Below the pieces are notes generated by a model that did not search any database, was not told the origin of the DNA, and was given only the letters and a program-made list of their open reading frames with translations. A stretch of DNA of 8,179 nucleotides from an uncultured Clostridia bacterium (lineage in GTDB: Bacteria; Bacillota; Clostridia; Christensenellales; UBA1242), in NCBI GenBank assembly GCA_947303145.1, contig CAMYXB010000043.1, positions 1 through 8,179 on the forward strand. Direction: 5' to 3'. Both the position numbers and the translations under genes were made by a program. Of the stretch, positions 1-7,565 are shown piece after piece; positions within the stretch are counted from its first letter, which is position 1; each line of letters starts with the position of its first letter.

Positions 1-3000
1 GATATTCCTTTTCCTTGATAGTGGTGGAGACTAACATATCCTCACCATCATTATTTAATTGTCCTGCAAGATACTTGACGGTGACCACTATATCGAAGGA
101 GTCGGTGTTCCTAAGCGAAGAAGGTGCACTGGTCTTGACATAGAGCATTCCACTCTGTCCACTGCCCATTCCGCCAAATGGCTCGTAGGCTATCTCTCCC
201 TCAATAAACGATGTGGTGCCGACATTGAGTGTGGCGCTGTTCTTGTCCACCTTGGATATAAGATTGAGGTCAAGTCCTCCTGTAGAAGTAATTCTCGCCA
301 CATCTCCATAGATGAATCTGTCATTCCCGTCACTAGAGGAAATGCTCACCATCTGTGCAAGAGACAGACGGACGTCACTCTTGAGAGAAATGGCCTCCAC
401 TGTGACAGATTGCACATTGGCATAATATGGAATGAGGTCGATGACTATGAGTCCCTCACTGCCTGCCAAAATCTTGCTCTCTGGATTGGCAGTAAAGGAA
501 TAGGCATAGGTGGCATCGCCCTGAAGATTGGTATTGTGTGCGTTGACGATTTTTGAGGTCTCTTGTGTATAGGCATAGTGTATCATTCTGGCGGAAGTCA
601 ACTCTTGCATGGTCACCCACACAGTGACACTCTCGCCCTCTAGAGCCTCTATCTCGCCCTCTGGGTCATCTGTAAAGGTGATGACATATTGCCTGATGTC
701 TGTCATATACTTGTATTTATCATTAACCGACACCTTGAATGTGTAGTCACTGCCTAAAAGTGAGGTGACAGCAAAGTCAAGCTCGCCATAAGGCTGAGGC
801 AGAAGATTGCCGTCATCATCTACTAGATAAACGCTGACCACAGGATAGCCGTCATCGTCTAACTTGACTCTGTAGATATAGTTGATGTCATCTCTTGTGA
901 CGGAAATCTTGATAGGGAGTGTGTCCTCTGCTGTGGTCACCAAAGACACAGACAGGTCTATACTCCCGTCTCCCTCTATGACACGCATACTAGCAGAATG
1001 GACTATGACATCAGTTGCTCTACTAAGAGAAGTGATAGAGAACGTCCAGTCACTCGATGTAATGTGGAACACACGGCCGTCCAATTCATAGCGGACAGAG
1101 GTCTCCACTTTATAACTGCCTGTTTTGCTGAATATAAATGTGCTGTCGTTTAGTAGGTAGAAATCTTCCATGGTGGCACCATCTATGGTAGGGACAATGT
1201 CCTCCACCTTCTTATAACTGCCATCATCGAGATAATACACCACATGCTCTAGTGAGTAGCCAGTGATATTCCTTATCTCACTGTCTCCCTCGCATAGAGC
1301 GAAGAACACGTTGAAATTGTCACCCTTTTGAGTGGTTTGAGTATTATTTTTATAACTAGAATAAAGATTGCTATCTCCACTTATCACAAGGTCATCAAAA
1401 TGCTCTACGACAAGCAATCTAACAGTGCTAGATTCACCTGTGATGGAGGATGTGAAAGTGAGTGTGGTGATGCCTGTTTTGCGCAAAGTAATGGTGTGAT
1501 TGTCGAGTATAGTGGCGACATCACTTGAAGATGTCACTGTAAATGCCCCACCAAAGCCACTAAGTATGGATACATCGAATAGGTCAGCAAGACCGTATGT
1601 ATTTCCTTGAGATTTGAATTGGGCTATCATAAAAGACTCATTCTCGCTACTAAATGTATAGAGAACAGGCTTGTTGATGCTGTCATAGCTATATGTGTAA
1701 TCCTCACCGTCTTTCTCAATCTGTGCACTGCTTCCCGTTCTGCCCTTGATGGAGATTTCGCCATTATAATTGGGGATAAGTGAACACACCTCGCCACTTC
1801 TTAGAGTGTAAACATAGTCAGGGATTTCGATGGTTATTTCATCGTCATTTTCATCAAAGCAACTGACAAAGTGGCATACATTTGTGCCATACACACTACT
1901 ACTATTACTTCTTGAGCCGACTGCTACTCTATCTTCTTCACTAATACGAAGCACATCTTGTGTGTCGTCAAAGTGGAGTATGTTGTATTCATACTGATAG
2001 GACAAGTTCTCCTTGTTAACTGTGCCACTTGTAGACAAAACGCCGACAAAGAACACATCTCTCATGTAAAGAGATGACGCATCATCTATTTTGCTGGCAA
2101 TAGGGCTGAGTGTAGCGCCATTACTGGCCACCATAGAGAATGTGGAGAATATACCAGAGGCTGTGAAGCCAGCTGCGGTGGACATCTTGCCAGCAAATGC
2201 GCCAGCGAATGCTCCGCCGTTGCCATATATGAACACATCACCATATGACTTGTATGCATCACTATATATCTGCGAAACGTGTGAATAAGAATATGCTGTG
2301 CTGACTGAGCCTAAAGATAACAAGCCAAATACTCCGCCTACATAATCTCCACCGATGACTAGAGCATAATCTGGATAACTGGTGGTGGCATAATTCTCCA
2401 CTCGAGCAACGCGATACTCTCCGCCTTCTGCTCTACCTACCAGTCCACCGACATAATTCACTCCACGAACTCTAGTGGAGGACAGCACATTGCGAATGAC
2501 TCCGCCCTCTACATAGCCTGCCACACCACCGACATTGTCCTTGACGCTGATGTCGTATGTAGTGAGGCTGATGGAGCCTATTTGACCTGTAGTGCTGACA
2601 TTGTATATCTTGGCACTACTTGCCTTGCCCACTATTCCGCCGAGGCAAGAAGATGTGTTTTGAATAAACGAATCACTGCTACTGTTGATATTCACCACAG
2701 CATCTATTCCATCATAGCCATACTTGGATAGACTCTCTCCCCTCAGTGCATAAATCTGTGAAAGTCTGTCATATATGCCATAAAGACCATTGATTACGCC
2801 ACTGGACTGACCTGCTATACCTCCAGCAAATATCGCAGAAGATGAGGAATCTTTGACTGTCATATTGACACGAACAGGATTGTGCGAGATAAAGTCATAA
2901 TCGGACAATCTATTAAGCCCGACATAATCATAGTGACCACTTTCATAAGTCTTGTATGTGTTGTTGCCATAGATATTGAGTGAGAAATACTCTGTCTCAT

Positions 3001-6000
3001 TGGCTCCACTAGCTAAATTGGGGAAGTTGTATATGGCACCAGCATTGTATCCCACCATTCCACCGACACCTGCGTCTACTCTAGATGTGACAGAGATGTC
3101 GCCAGATACTGAGCAATTCATCACTATGCCATTATTTCTGCCAGAGATGAAGCCCACACTGATAGGTTCAGTTATGCTAGCAGGAACAGAGGTGATGTCT
3201 ATTGTGCCCTCTATGGACAAATTCATAACTATGCCATATTGCTCGCTGGTCTCATCACCAAGAGTGGCAAAGAGGCCTATGTTTTGTCCATTTATGCTGG
3301 CATTGTTGATAACAAGATTGGATATAGTATGGAATGACCTGCCATAATATCCATTGAGCGAACCTGTGAAGTTCTCAATAGGAGACCAAGCCTCTCCACT
3401 CAAGATGATATCGTTGGCAAGGACATAATTCTTGTCTGGCTCTCTGGCGATATTCTTTAGGTCTATCTCATTCTCAATAAGATAAGCATTCTCTACACCA
3501 TCGGCTATCTTGACAAGTATGCTAATATATACATTCCCACTAAGGTCGAAGTCCGCACTCATTCTATCTGTCGCTACGAATACGAGATAAAATCTTGATG
3601 TGGCTGAAGAGGCAACGGAAAGCCCCAGTCTACCATTGAGAGAAAGCAGTTGTCTATGCTCTCCACCAGTGAATGTGGCATATGCACCGTCTTTGTCAAG
3701 ATATTGGTCATTCAGGAGCAATGAGCCATCGCTAGAAGGTCTCACAATGTATACCATAAGTCCATCGCCATATTTTGCATTGGAATAAGGCGTGCCATTT
3801 GTCGAGAAGGTGAAACTTAATTCATCTCCACCCTTAAGTGACATCTGATAATCGTGACTATTCTCACTCTCATCACTGTGAGCGATAGAGACCGCCTTCT
3901 GTCCCATGACTGCATTGACAGAAAACTCGTCAGTCTGCTCTGCTTTGGTGATATTGACACGACACTTGAGTTCGTCTTTATAGCCGAACTCGTCTATGAC
4001 GAACTTGAGGATAATGGTTCTAGAAGAGACGGAAGATGGCAAATCGGCAGAAATCAAGACGCCTAGTTTGCTTGGAAGCTCTTGCATGGTGATATATCTA
4101 GAATCTGAACTATTGGTGAACGACACCTCCACCACTTTGCCTTCTTTTTGGCTGTAGTAGTAAGAGTTCCTATTTATTAAATTGTTGATAGTAGCACCGC
4201 TTTCAGTTATTCTGGCCACAAGAGATGCCACAGAGTCCTCCTCAGAATGTAGGAAGCCTAGAGAGGAGGCGGAAATTAGGTCTATATTCGTGCTGGACAG
4301 TCTCTTGCTGACAGATGGGACATACACCTCATATACGAATTGTCTAGTAAGAGTGCCCTCACGCACTTCTACAAAGCCGTCCACTGTCCTAAAGTCGTGA
4401 TACGCACAAGACACGACAATCCTGCTGACACCCTCTTTCCTAGCATCAATTATGCCATTGTGGATATAGGCATTGTCGGCATCTGTGTCCTCGTCAAGAC
4501 GGTAATTCTTGAGAATAACATTGCCCTTGACAGCTGACATATCTGGCAAGACGGAATACGATAAGGCGAATGAGCCGTTAATCTTCTGGCTAAGGTAAGG
4601 TGAGGCGGAATTTATCTCATTCAATGTGATAGATGGGTCATATCCGCCACTTATACTCTCCCTCACTGATAGGGAGAATGAGTCGCTATTTAGCGGACTA
4701 ACCACTTGCACAGAGATATTGAGTCTGTCGTTATTGGCGGTCAAGAGTGACAGGGTGTATTTGCCCATATCAAGACCGATGACACTAATCACCCTATCTA
4801 GTCTCAATGTGCTGTAAGAGAGTGCATCATACTTGGCAATGACTTGTGGATAAGCGCTGTCTAGCTCATACACTCTAAGTTTGGTATCATCATAAGAAAG
4901 GGAAACGATTTGCTCATCATCTGGAGCATCTTTATCGACATAGATACCGATAAGAGTTCCCTTGCTAGCAGAAAATGACTTGTTGACATATTGCACAACG
5001 AAAGGTTCACTTGCACTACCCAAAGCCACTTCTTGCGAGTCGACAATGGTCTTGGCTGACAATATCTTGGCACCCTTTATGGTGGTGACAAGGCAAGAAA
5101 GACTATTTTTGACAAGGCTGGCTTGCGACACCTCTCTCTCTTCCCCGCCATCAAGCACAATGATGCTGGAAGAAAGGACATTCTCGAATGTCATGATATA
5201 TTTGGCCCTACTGACGATATTCTCCTCATTTGCCTTGATATAGAACATACTCTCGCTGGATAGGTCGATGTCAAAGTATGCGGCTGTGGCACCATTAAAT
5301 GTAGTGGTCGAAAGTGTCTTGAGGTTGCCGAAAGTGTCGTAAATATTAAAGAATAGAGACACATCACTTCCTGAATTGACATCGTCTGTGAGGTATACTC
5401 TCACTATTTTATTGCCATTCTGCACTTGGGCAATATTGGCTATAGAAAGAGACATGGGCACTCCATAAGTGCTGTCGCCGTAGTAATCATATACATTGAG
5501 GCTCTCACTTATTCTGGTGCCAAAGGCATTGACAGAAATATCTTGAGGGAGGGAGTGCACTTTGAATGTGAGACAATCTTTCTTTTGATACTCCTTCAAT
5601 CCCGATAGTGTATCGCTGTCGAGAGAAGAAAGGTAGTTTCTGTAAAGTTGAGCAAAAGACACTGTGACACTATTGGCAAAGCCCATATTTATCTCAAAAT
5701 CCATATACACTGTGCCTGTGCCAAAGCCTGTCATGAATCTAAACTCGTCTGTTCTACCATTGCTGAGTTCCCTGCTACCTATTTTTTCGAAGAATATAGT
5801 ATTGCCACTACTTAGACTAACAGAATGGCCGTCATTGTATGTAATAGGCTTAGGAGTAATGGTGAAAGGTGCATTGGTGACTACTGACACTGACACAGAC
5901 TCGAAGTTGTAATAGAAAGTCTTGTCTGCACCACCTGTCCCCACAGTATAACTCGCTGTGGTATTGTTGTAAAGGTCGGCAGTGAGCTTGACACTCTCAC

Positions 6001-6946
6001 CTGTTTTGCCGAAATTCTCAAATTTAATCTGTCCACCTGACAGAGATATATCCTGCAGTGTGAGTTCTTTGATGACAGAGACGTCTGTTGAGACGGAAAG
6101 GAGGGAATTTTCTCTCTTCTTCTCTGCCATCTTTTCTCTCTCTTGTTGAGGGAGCATATCTATGGACATACTCTCAAGTTCTTCATCAAAACTGGTGGAC
6201 TTGACTGCGACATTGACAGAGCCATCGAGAGTGGCATCTAGAGAGGACAGCATATTGCCGTCTATCTTAAAGGCTCTCACATATTCACCGGCACTGGAAA
6301 GCATGTATACGCCCTCCTCGTCACTACTCTTGGTGAGAGGCTGGGCGACATCTGAGCCGTATGGAGTGAAAGAGACTAGGTCAATATTGACTGCCTTGTT
6401 ATCCACCTCATATGCAAGCACTTGGGCGGAAGATGAAGTATATTTACTGGAAAAGGTGATGTGACTGGCAAGGTCTATGCTGTCGCCATACATGAAGCCG
6501 AGACCCTCTGCTATGGCTATTTGAGTGGTAGGGAGAGCCACTTTGAAATAAATGTCGATACTACCCCTATCCGACTCGACAGAGGAGACTCTCACCCTAT
6601 ATTTGACATTCTCCACACTCTGTGCACTAGATGGCACTGCCCCAACCAGTCTAACAGAATTGTCCGAAGAGCTGACAATGTGCAACGCAGTGTCATTGTA
6701 TGACTGGAACTGCAGTCTGCTGGCGATATCGCTGGAAGAGGATAGACGACAAGTAAGCACTATCTCATCGCTATAGTTGATGATGTAGCACCCCTCCTCC
6801 TCGCTGTAGCGCACTTCTCCACCTTGAGAATCAAGCACTGATTCTACAAAAATGCTGAGGTCGGCATATCTATCTCTATTACAGCCGACTAGCCCCACTA
6901 AGCAAATGCTGAAAATGAGACCAAAAACCACTAGAATTTTTTTCAT
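1..6946 (-). CDS. Giant GLUG-repeat surface lipoprotein, C-terminus beyond window
   Basis: The frame is open from ATG at 6946 to the left edge with no stop, giving at least 2,315 residues; codon phase at both ends agrees. The N-terminus MKKILVVFGLIFSICLVG is a lipoprotein signal ending in lipobox LVGC with Cys22, so the mature protein should be lipid-anchored on the outer face of the membrane. Residues about 25-1150 are rich in Ser, Asp, Val and Thr, look beta-stranded and Ig-like, and match no family I recognise. Residues about 1151-1620 carry a DLKNIA / NDIILSG / WSPI / FTGSLNG lead-in followed by nine GLUG-type repeats. Residues about 1785-1848 resemble a BIG2 Ig-like domain. The rest is unassigned. 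GLUG and BIG2 modules occur in adhesins and cell-surface proteins, so adhesion or surface display is the inferred role. I see no catalytic motif. The start is fixed by the signal peptide and by AAAGGTG seven bases upstream. It is transcribed divergently from spoIIID. Confidence 0.93.
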   Translation of the reverse strand, partial: MKKILVVFGLIFSICLVGLVGCNRDRYADLSIFVESVLDSQGGEVRYSEEEGCYIINYSDEIVLTCRLSSSSDIASRLQFQSYNDTALHIVSSSDNSVRLVGAVPSSAQSVENVKYRVRVSSVESDRGSIDIYFKVALPTTQIAIAEGLGFMYGDSIDLASHITFSSKYTSSSAQVLAYEVDNKAVNIDLVSFTPYGSDVAQPLTKSSDEEGVYMLSSAGEYVRAFKIDGNMLSSLDATLDGSVNVAVKSTSFDEELESMSIDMLPQQEREKMAEKKRENSLLSVSTDVSVIKELTLQDISLSGGQIKFENFGKTGESVKLTADLYNNTTASYTVGTGGADKTFYYNFESVSVSVVTNAPFTITPKPITYNDGHSVSLSSGNTIFFEKIGSRELSNGRTDEFRFMTGFGTGTVYMDFEINMGFANSVTVSFAQLYRNYLSSLDSDTLSGLKEYQKKDCLTFKVHSLPQDISVNAFGTRISESLNVYDYYGDSTYGVPMSLSIANIAQVQNGNKIVRVYLTDDVNSGSDVSLFFNIYDTFGNLKTLSTTTFNGATAAYFDIDLSSESMFYIKANEENIVSRAKYIMTFENVLSSSIIVLDGGEEREVSQASLVKNSLSCLVTTIKGAKILSAKTIVDSQEVALGSASEPFVVQYVNKSFSASKGTLIGIYVDKDAPDDEQIVSLSYDDTKLRVYELDSAYPQVIAKYDALSYSTLRLDRVISVIGLDMGKYTLSLLTANNDRLNISVQVVSPLNSDSFSLSVRESISGGYDPSITLNEINSASPYLSQKINGSFALSYSVLPDMSAVKGNVILKNYRLDEDTDADNAYIHNGIIDARKEGVSRIVVSCAYHDFRTVDGFVEVREGTLTRQFVYEVYVPSVSKRLSSTNIDLISASSLGFLHSEEDSVASLVARITESGATINNLINRNSYYYSQKEGKVVEVSFTNSSDSRYITMQELPSKLGVLISADLPSSVSSRTIILKFVIDEFGYKDELKCRVNITKAEQTDEFSVNAVMGQKAVSIAHSDESENSHDYQMSLKGGDELSFTFSTNGTPYSNAKYGDGLMVYIVRPSSDGSLLLNDQYLDKDGAYATFTGGEHRQLLSLNGRLGLSVASSATSRFYLVFVATDRMSADFDLSGNVYISILVKIADGVENAYLIENEIDLKNIAREPDKNYVLANDIILSGEAWSPIENFTGSLNGYYGRSFHTISNLVINNASINGQNIGLFATLGDETSEQYGIVMNLSIEGTIDITSVPASITEPISVGFISGRNNGIVMNCSVSGDISVTSRVDAGVGGMVGYNAGAIYNFPNLASGANETEYFSLNIYGNNTYKTYESGHYDYVGLNRLSDYDFISHNPVRVNMTVKDSSSSAIFAGGIAGQSSGVINGLYGIYDRLSQIYALRGESLSKYGYDGIDAVVNINSSSDSFIQNTSSCLGGIVGKASSAKIYNVSTTGQIGSISLTTYDISVKDNVGGVAGYVEGGVIRNVLSSTRVRGVNYVGGLVGRAEGGEYRVARVENYATTSYPDYALVIGGDYVGGVFGLLSLGSVSTAYSYSHVSQIYSDAYKSYGDVFIYGNGGAFAGAFAGKMSTAAGFTASGIFSTFSMVASNGATLSPIASKIDDASSLYMRDVFFVGVLSTSGTVNKENLSYQYEYNILHFDDTQDVLRISEEDRVAVGSRSNSSSVYGTNVCHFVSCFDENDDEITIEIPDYVYTLRSGEVCSLIPNYNGEISIKGRTGSSAQIEKDGEDYTYSYDSINKPVLYTFSSENESFMIAQFKSQGNTYGLADLFDVSILSGFGGAFTVTSSSDVATILDNHTITLRKTGITTLTFTSSITGESSTVRLLVVEHFDDLVISGDSNLYSSYKNNTQTTQKGDNFNVFFALCEGDSEIRNITGYSLEHVVYYLDDGSYKKVEDIVPTIDGATMEDFYLLNDSTFIFSKTGSYKVETSVRYELDGRVFHITSSDWTFSITSLSRATDVIVHSASMRVIEGDGSIDLSVSLVTTAEDTLPIKISVTRDDINYIYRVKLDDDGYPVVSVYLVDDDGNLLPQPYGELDFAVTSLLGSDYTFKVSVNDKYKYMTDIRQYVITFTDDPEGEIEALEGESVTVWVTMQELTSARMIHYAYTQETSKIVNAHNTNLQGDATYAYSFTANPESKILAGSEGLIVIDLIPYYANVQSVTVEAISLKSDVRLSLAQMVSISSSDGNDRFIYGDVARITSTGGLDLNLISKVDKNSATLNVGTTSFIEGEIAYEPFGGMGSGQSGMLYVKTSAPSSLRNTDSFDIVVTVKYLAGQLNNDGEDMLVSTTIKEKEY
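1403..1594 (-). other. BIG2-like Ig-fold domain within the lipoprotein
   Basis: Residues about 1785-1848 read GLADLFDVSILSG, then FTVTSSSDVATI, then ITLRKTGITTLTFTSS and STVRLLVVEHF. The order 'TVTSSSDVATI ... ITLRKTG.TTLTF' is the usual signature of bacterial Ig-like group 2 domains found in intimin- and invasin-type surface proteins. A weaker resemblance occurs in the N-terminal half (DMGKYTLSLLTANNDRLNI, near residue 725). The assignment is by eye; a profile search would settle it. Confidence 0.55.
2087..3496 (-). repeat. GLUG-repeat region of the lipoprotein (residues ~1151-1620)
   Basis: A typical lead-in comes first: DLKNIA at 1162-1167, YVLANDIILSG at 1174-1184, W1187-S-P-I, FTGSLNG at 1193-1199 and HTISNLVI at 1206-1213. 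Nine GLUG-type units follow, starting near residues 1222 (NIGLFATLG), 1264 (VGFISGRNNGIVMNCSV), 1295 (GVGGMVGYNAGAIYN), 1374 (GGIAGQSSGVINGLYG), 1436 (GGIVGKASSAKIYNVS), 1471 (NVGGVAGYVEGGVIRNV), 1497 (NYVGGLVGRAEGGEYRV), 1534 (DYVGGVFGLLSLGSVSTAYS) and 1575 (GGAFAGAFAGKMSTAAG). Spacing varies from about 26 to 79 residues. The motif was named from IgA1-protease-type surface proteins. Here no peptidase motif is seen in the window, so it is read as a beta-solenoid-like structural or binding region. Confidence 0.85.
6881..6946 (-). other. Lipoprotein signal peptide and lipobox
   Basis: Residues 1-22 have a Lys-Lys N-region, a hydrophobic core (ILVVFGLIFSICLVGLVG) and the lipobox L19-V20-G21-C22. 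By the known pathway Lgt would lipidate Cys22 and signal peptidase II would cut before it. Asn23 and then charged residues (RDR) follow. The Cys codon is at 6881-6883. The mature protein would be tethered by its N-terminus, leaving the repeat regions outside the membrane. Confidence 0.9.
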
Positions 6947-6953
6947 AAAAAAG

Positions 6954-6966
6954 CACCTTTTCCTTT
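6954..6966 (-). promoter_or_regulatory. Ribosome binding site of the lipoprotein gene
   Basis: On the minus strand AAAGGA (6966-6961) runs into AAAGGTG (6960-6954), followed by seven bases and then ATG at 6946. The spacing is good and supports this ATG as the start; the encoded signal peptide agrees. Confidence 0.7.
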
Positions 6967-7022
6967 ATTATGTTTCTTCGGGAAGGAAAGTATCACAAGG
7001 ACACACTCCTCCCTTATGAGTG

Positions 7023-7044
7023 ATTATACATTATAATGTATAAT
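7023..7044. promoter_or_regulatory. Perfect 22-bp palindrome, candidate operator
   Basis: The half-site ATTATACATTA is followed directly by its exact reverse complement TAATGTATAAT, with no spacer. The palindrome covers the -10 hexamer and 16 of the 18 spacer bases of the lipoprotein promoter, where a bound protein would block RNA polymerase. It is entirely A/T apart from one C and one G at symmetric positions. The symmetry also places a TATAAT on the plus strand at 7039-7044, but no good -35 box precedes that copy. The cognate regulator is unknown. The neighbouring SpoIIID binds as a monomer to a non-palindromic site, so it is not an obvious fit. Confidence 0.55.
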
Positions 7045-7052
7045 TTTGTCAA
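7023..7052 (-). promoter_or_regulatory. Sigma-A promoter of the lipoprotein gene
   Basis: On the minus strand a perfect TTGACA -35 box (7052-7047) is separated by 18 bp from a perfect TATAAT -10 box (7028-7023). Transcription should begin near 7016, giving a leader of about 70 nt before the ATG at 6946. Both hexamers match the housekeeping consensus, so the promoter is expected to be strong unless it is repressed. The -10 box and most of the spacer lie in a perfect palindrome, suggesting control by a dimeric DNA-binding protein. Confidence 0.8.
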
Positions 7053-7142
7053 ACAAAATACCGGATAAAGATATCATGAAAAATTGCCCCAAAATATGCA
7101 TTATCCCTATCAAATGAAAGGCAGACGCCTTCCCAAAAAATC

Positions 7143-7171
7143 GCATAAAAATGACATAAAATGACATAATT
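7143..7171 (+). promoter_or_regulatory. Possible sigma-E-type promoter of spoIIID
   Basis: GCATAAA (7143-7149), 15 bp, then CATAATT (7165-7171) loosely resembles the mother-cell sigma-E promoter (-35 kmATAtt, -10 CATAcAnT), which drives spoIIID in Bacillus subtilis. A start near 7178 would give a leader of about 30 nt. Only the CATA core of the -10 matches well. The region also has a 10-base-period direct repeat of ATGACATAA (7151-7159 and 7161-7169), which could instead be a regulator site. This is a tentative call. Confidence 0.3.
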
Positions 7172-7198
7172 CCCCTTTCTGACCAATATTCATAGTAG

Positions 7199-7204
7199 AG
7201 GAGG
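7199..7204 (+). promoter_or_regulatory. Ribosome binding site of spoIIID
   Basis: A perfect AGGAGG lies six bases before the ATG at 7211, inside a purine run. It fixes the start and indicates efficient translation. Confidence 0.85.
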
Positions 7205-7210
7205 GAGAAA

Positions 7211-7468
7211 ATGGGGAAAGACATAACTGAGAGAGTTATTTTAGAGGCAAAATATCTGGTGGAGCATGGCGGAACGGTGAGAGCACTCTCGCCCATTTTC
7301 AAGGTATCTAAAAGCACTGTGCACTATGACCTCACTAGACGCCTCAAAAAAATAGACCTGTCACTTTTCAAAGAAGTGAAAAAAATTTTGAAAATAAACA
7401 TGGATAACAGACATATAAGAGGGGGACTAGCCACCCAGAAAAAATATAAAAATATGGCAAAAAAATGA
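7211..7468 (+). CDS. spoIIID: Sporulation transcriptional regulator SpoIIID
   Basis: The 85-residue protein matches SpoIIID of endospore formers in order and spacing. It has an N-terminal ERVILEAKYLVEHGGTVRAL segment, a helix-turn-helix at about 22-45 with the hallmark VSKSTVH (32-38) followed by DL-RRL, and the C-terminal basic segment NRHIRGGLATQKKYK (66-80) that parallels the second DNA-contacting region of the Bacillus protein. That protein is slightly longer, about 93 residues. In Bacillus, SpoIIID is made in the mother cell after sigma-E activation and represses or activates many sigma-E genes. Oddities: Lys31 replaces the Gly usual at the turn (FGVSKSTVH becomes FKVSKSTVH), Pro28 lies in the first HTH helix, and Tyr39 replaces the usual Lys after STVH. 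It is divergent from the lipoprotein gene and an IS200 copy follows it at once. Confidence 0.93.
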   Translation: MGKDITERVILEAKYLVEHGGTVRALSPIFKVSKSTVHYDLTRRLKKIDLSLFKEVKKILKINMDNRHIRGGLATQKKYKNMAKK

Positions 7469-7496
7469 TTTTTTTATGAAAAAATAGAATAAAAAT

Positions 7497-7520
7497 CCAC
7501 GGGTAAAACCCGTGGTTTTT
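7497..7520 (+). terminator. Right-end hairpin of IS200, likely spoIIID terminator
   Basis: CCACGGGT (7497-7504), loop AAA, then ACCCGTGG (7508-7515) forms a perfect 8-bp stem followed by TTTTT (7516-7520). On the plus strand this is a classic intrinsic terminator 28 bp after the spoIIID stop. On the minus strand the same stem is followed by ATTTTTATTCTATTTTTT, so it can also end the tnpA transcript. It shares the CCACGGG stem with the left-end hairpin, which fits a TnpA recognition structure. Confidence 0.8.
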
Positions 7521-7523
7521 CAT

Positions 7524-7544
7524 ATAACGGGTAAAACCCTTTAT
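7524..7544. repeat. Second GGGTAAAACCC hairpin 3' of tnpA
   Basis: ATAA, a mismatched C, GGGT, loop AAA, ACCC, a mismatched T and TTAT form an 8-bp stem with one mismatch. Its core ACGGGTAAAACCC repeats exactly the core of the hairpin at 7499-7511. It lies in the non-coding 3' part of the IS200 element. Confidence 0.55.
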
Positions 7545-7551
7545 TCTAGCA

Positions 7552-7565
7552 ACGCGTAAACGCGT
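7552..7565. repeat. ACGCG hairpin with TAAA loop 3' of tnpA
   Basis: ACGCG (7552-7556), loop TAAA, CGCGT (7561-7565) forms a 5-bp GC-rich stem. It is the third hairpin in a row with a TAAA-type loop between the right end and the tnpA stop codon. Between it and the stop the sequence continues with short GCG-rich repeats (TCGCGA at 7583-7588). Confidence 0.5.

Noticed and set aside
59..556. Plus-strand open frame of 165 codons
   Set aside because: It is exactly antisense to the lipoprotein frame, shares its codon register, has no good ribosome binding site and shows no recognisable protein features.
882..6776. Many other 60-123-codon open frames on both strands inside the lipoprotein gene
   Set aside because: All overlap the continuous minus-strand frame, which has a signal peptide and recognisable repeats. 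None shows a convincing start or family signature.
6980..7013. Possible hairpin in the lipoprotein leader (GGGA-A-GGA with TCCTCCC)
   Set aside because: Seven pairs with a bulge and a 19-nt loop are too weak to call a riboswitch or attenuator, and no known riboswitch core is seen.
7118..7131. Small inverted repeat AAGGC-AGAC-GCCTT in the intergenic region
   Set aside because: A 5-bp stem with no T-run in position is expected by chance and has no clear role.
7024..7317. Minus-strand open frame of 97 codons overlapping spoIIID and its upstream region
   Set aside because: It is antisense to the well supported spoIIID gene and covers the lipoprotein promoter and palindrome. It has no clear ribosome binding site.
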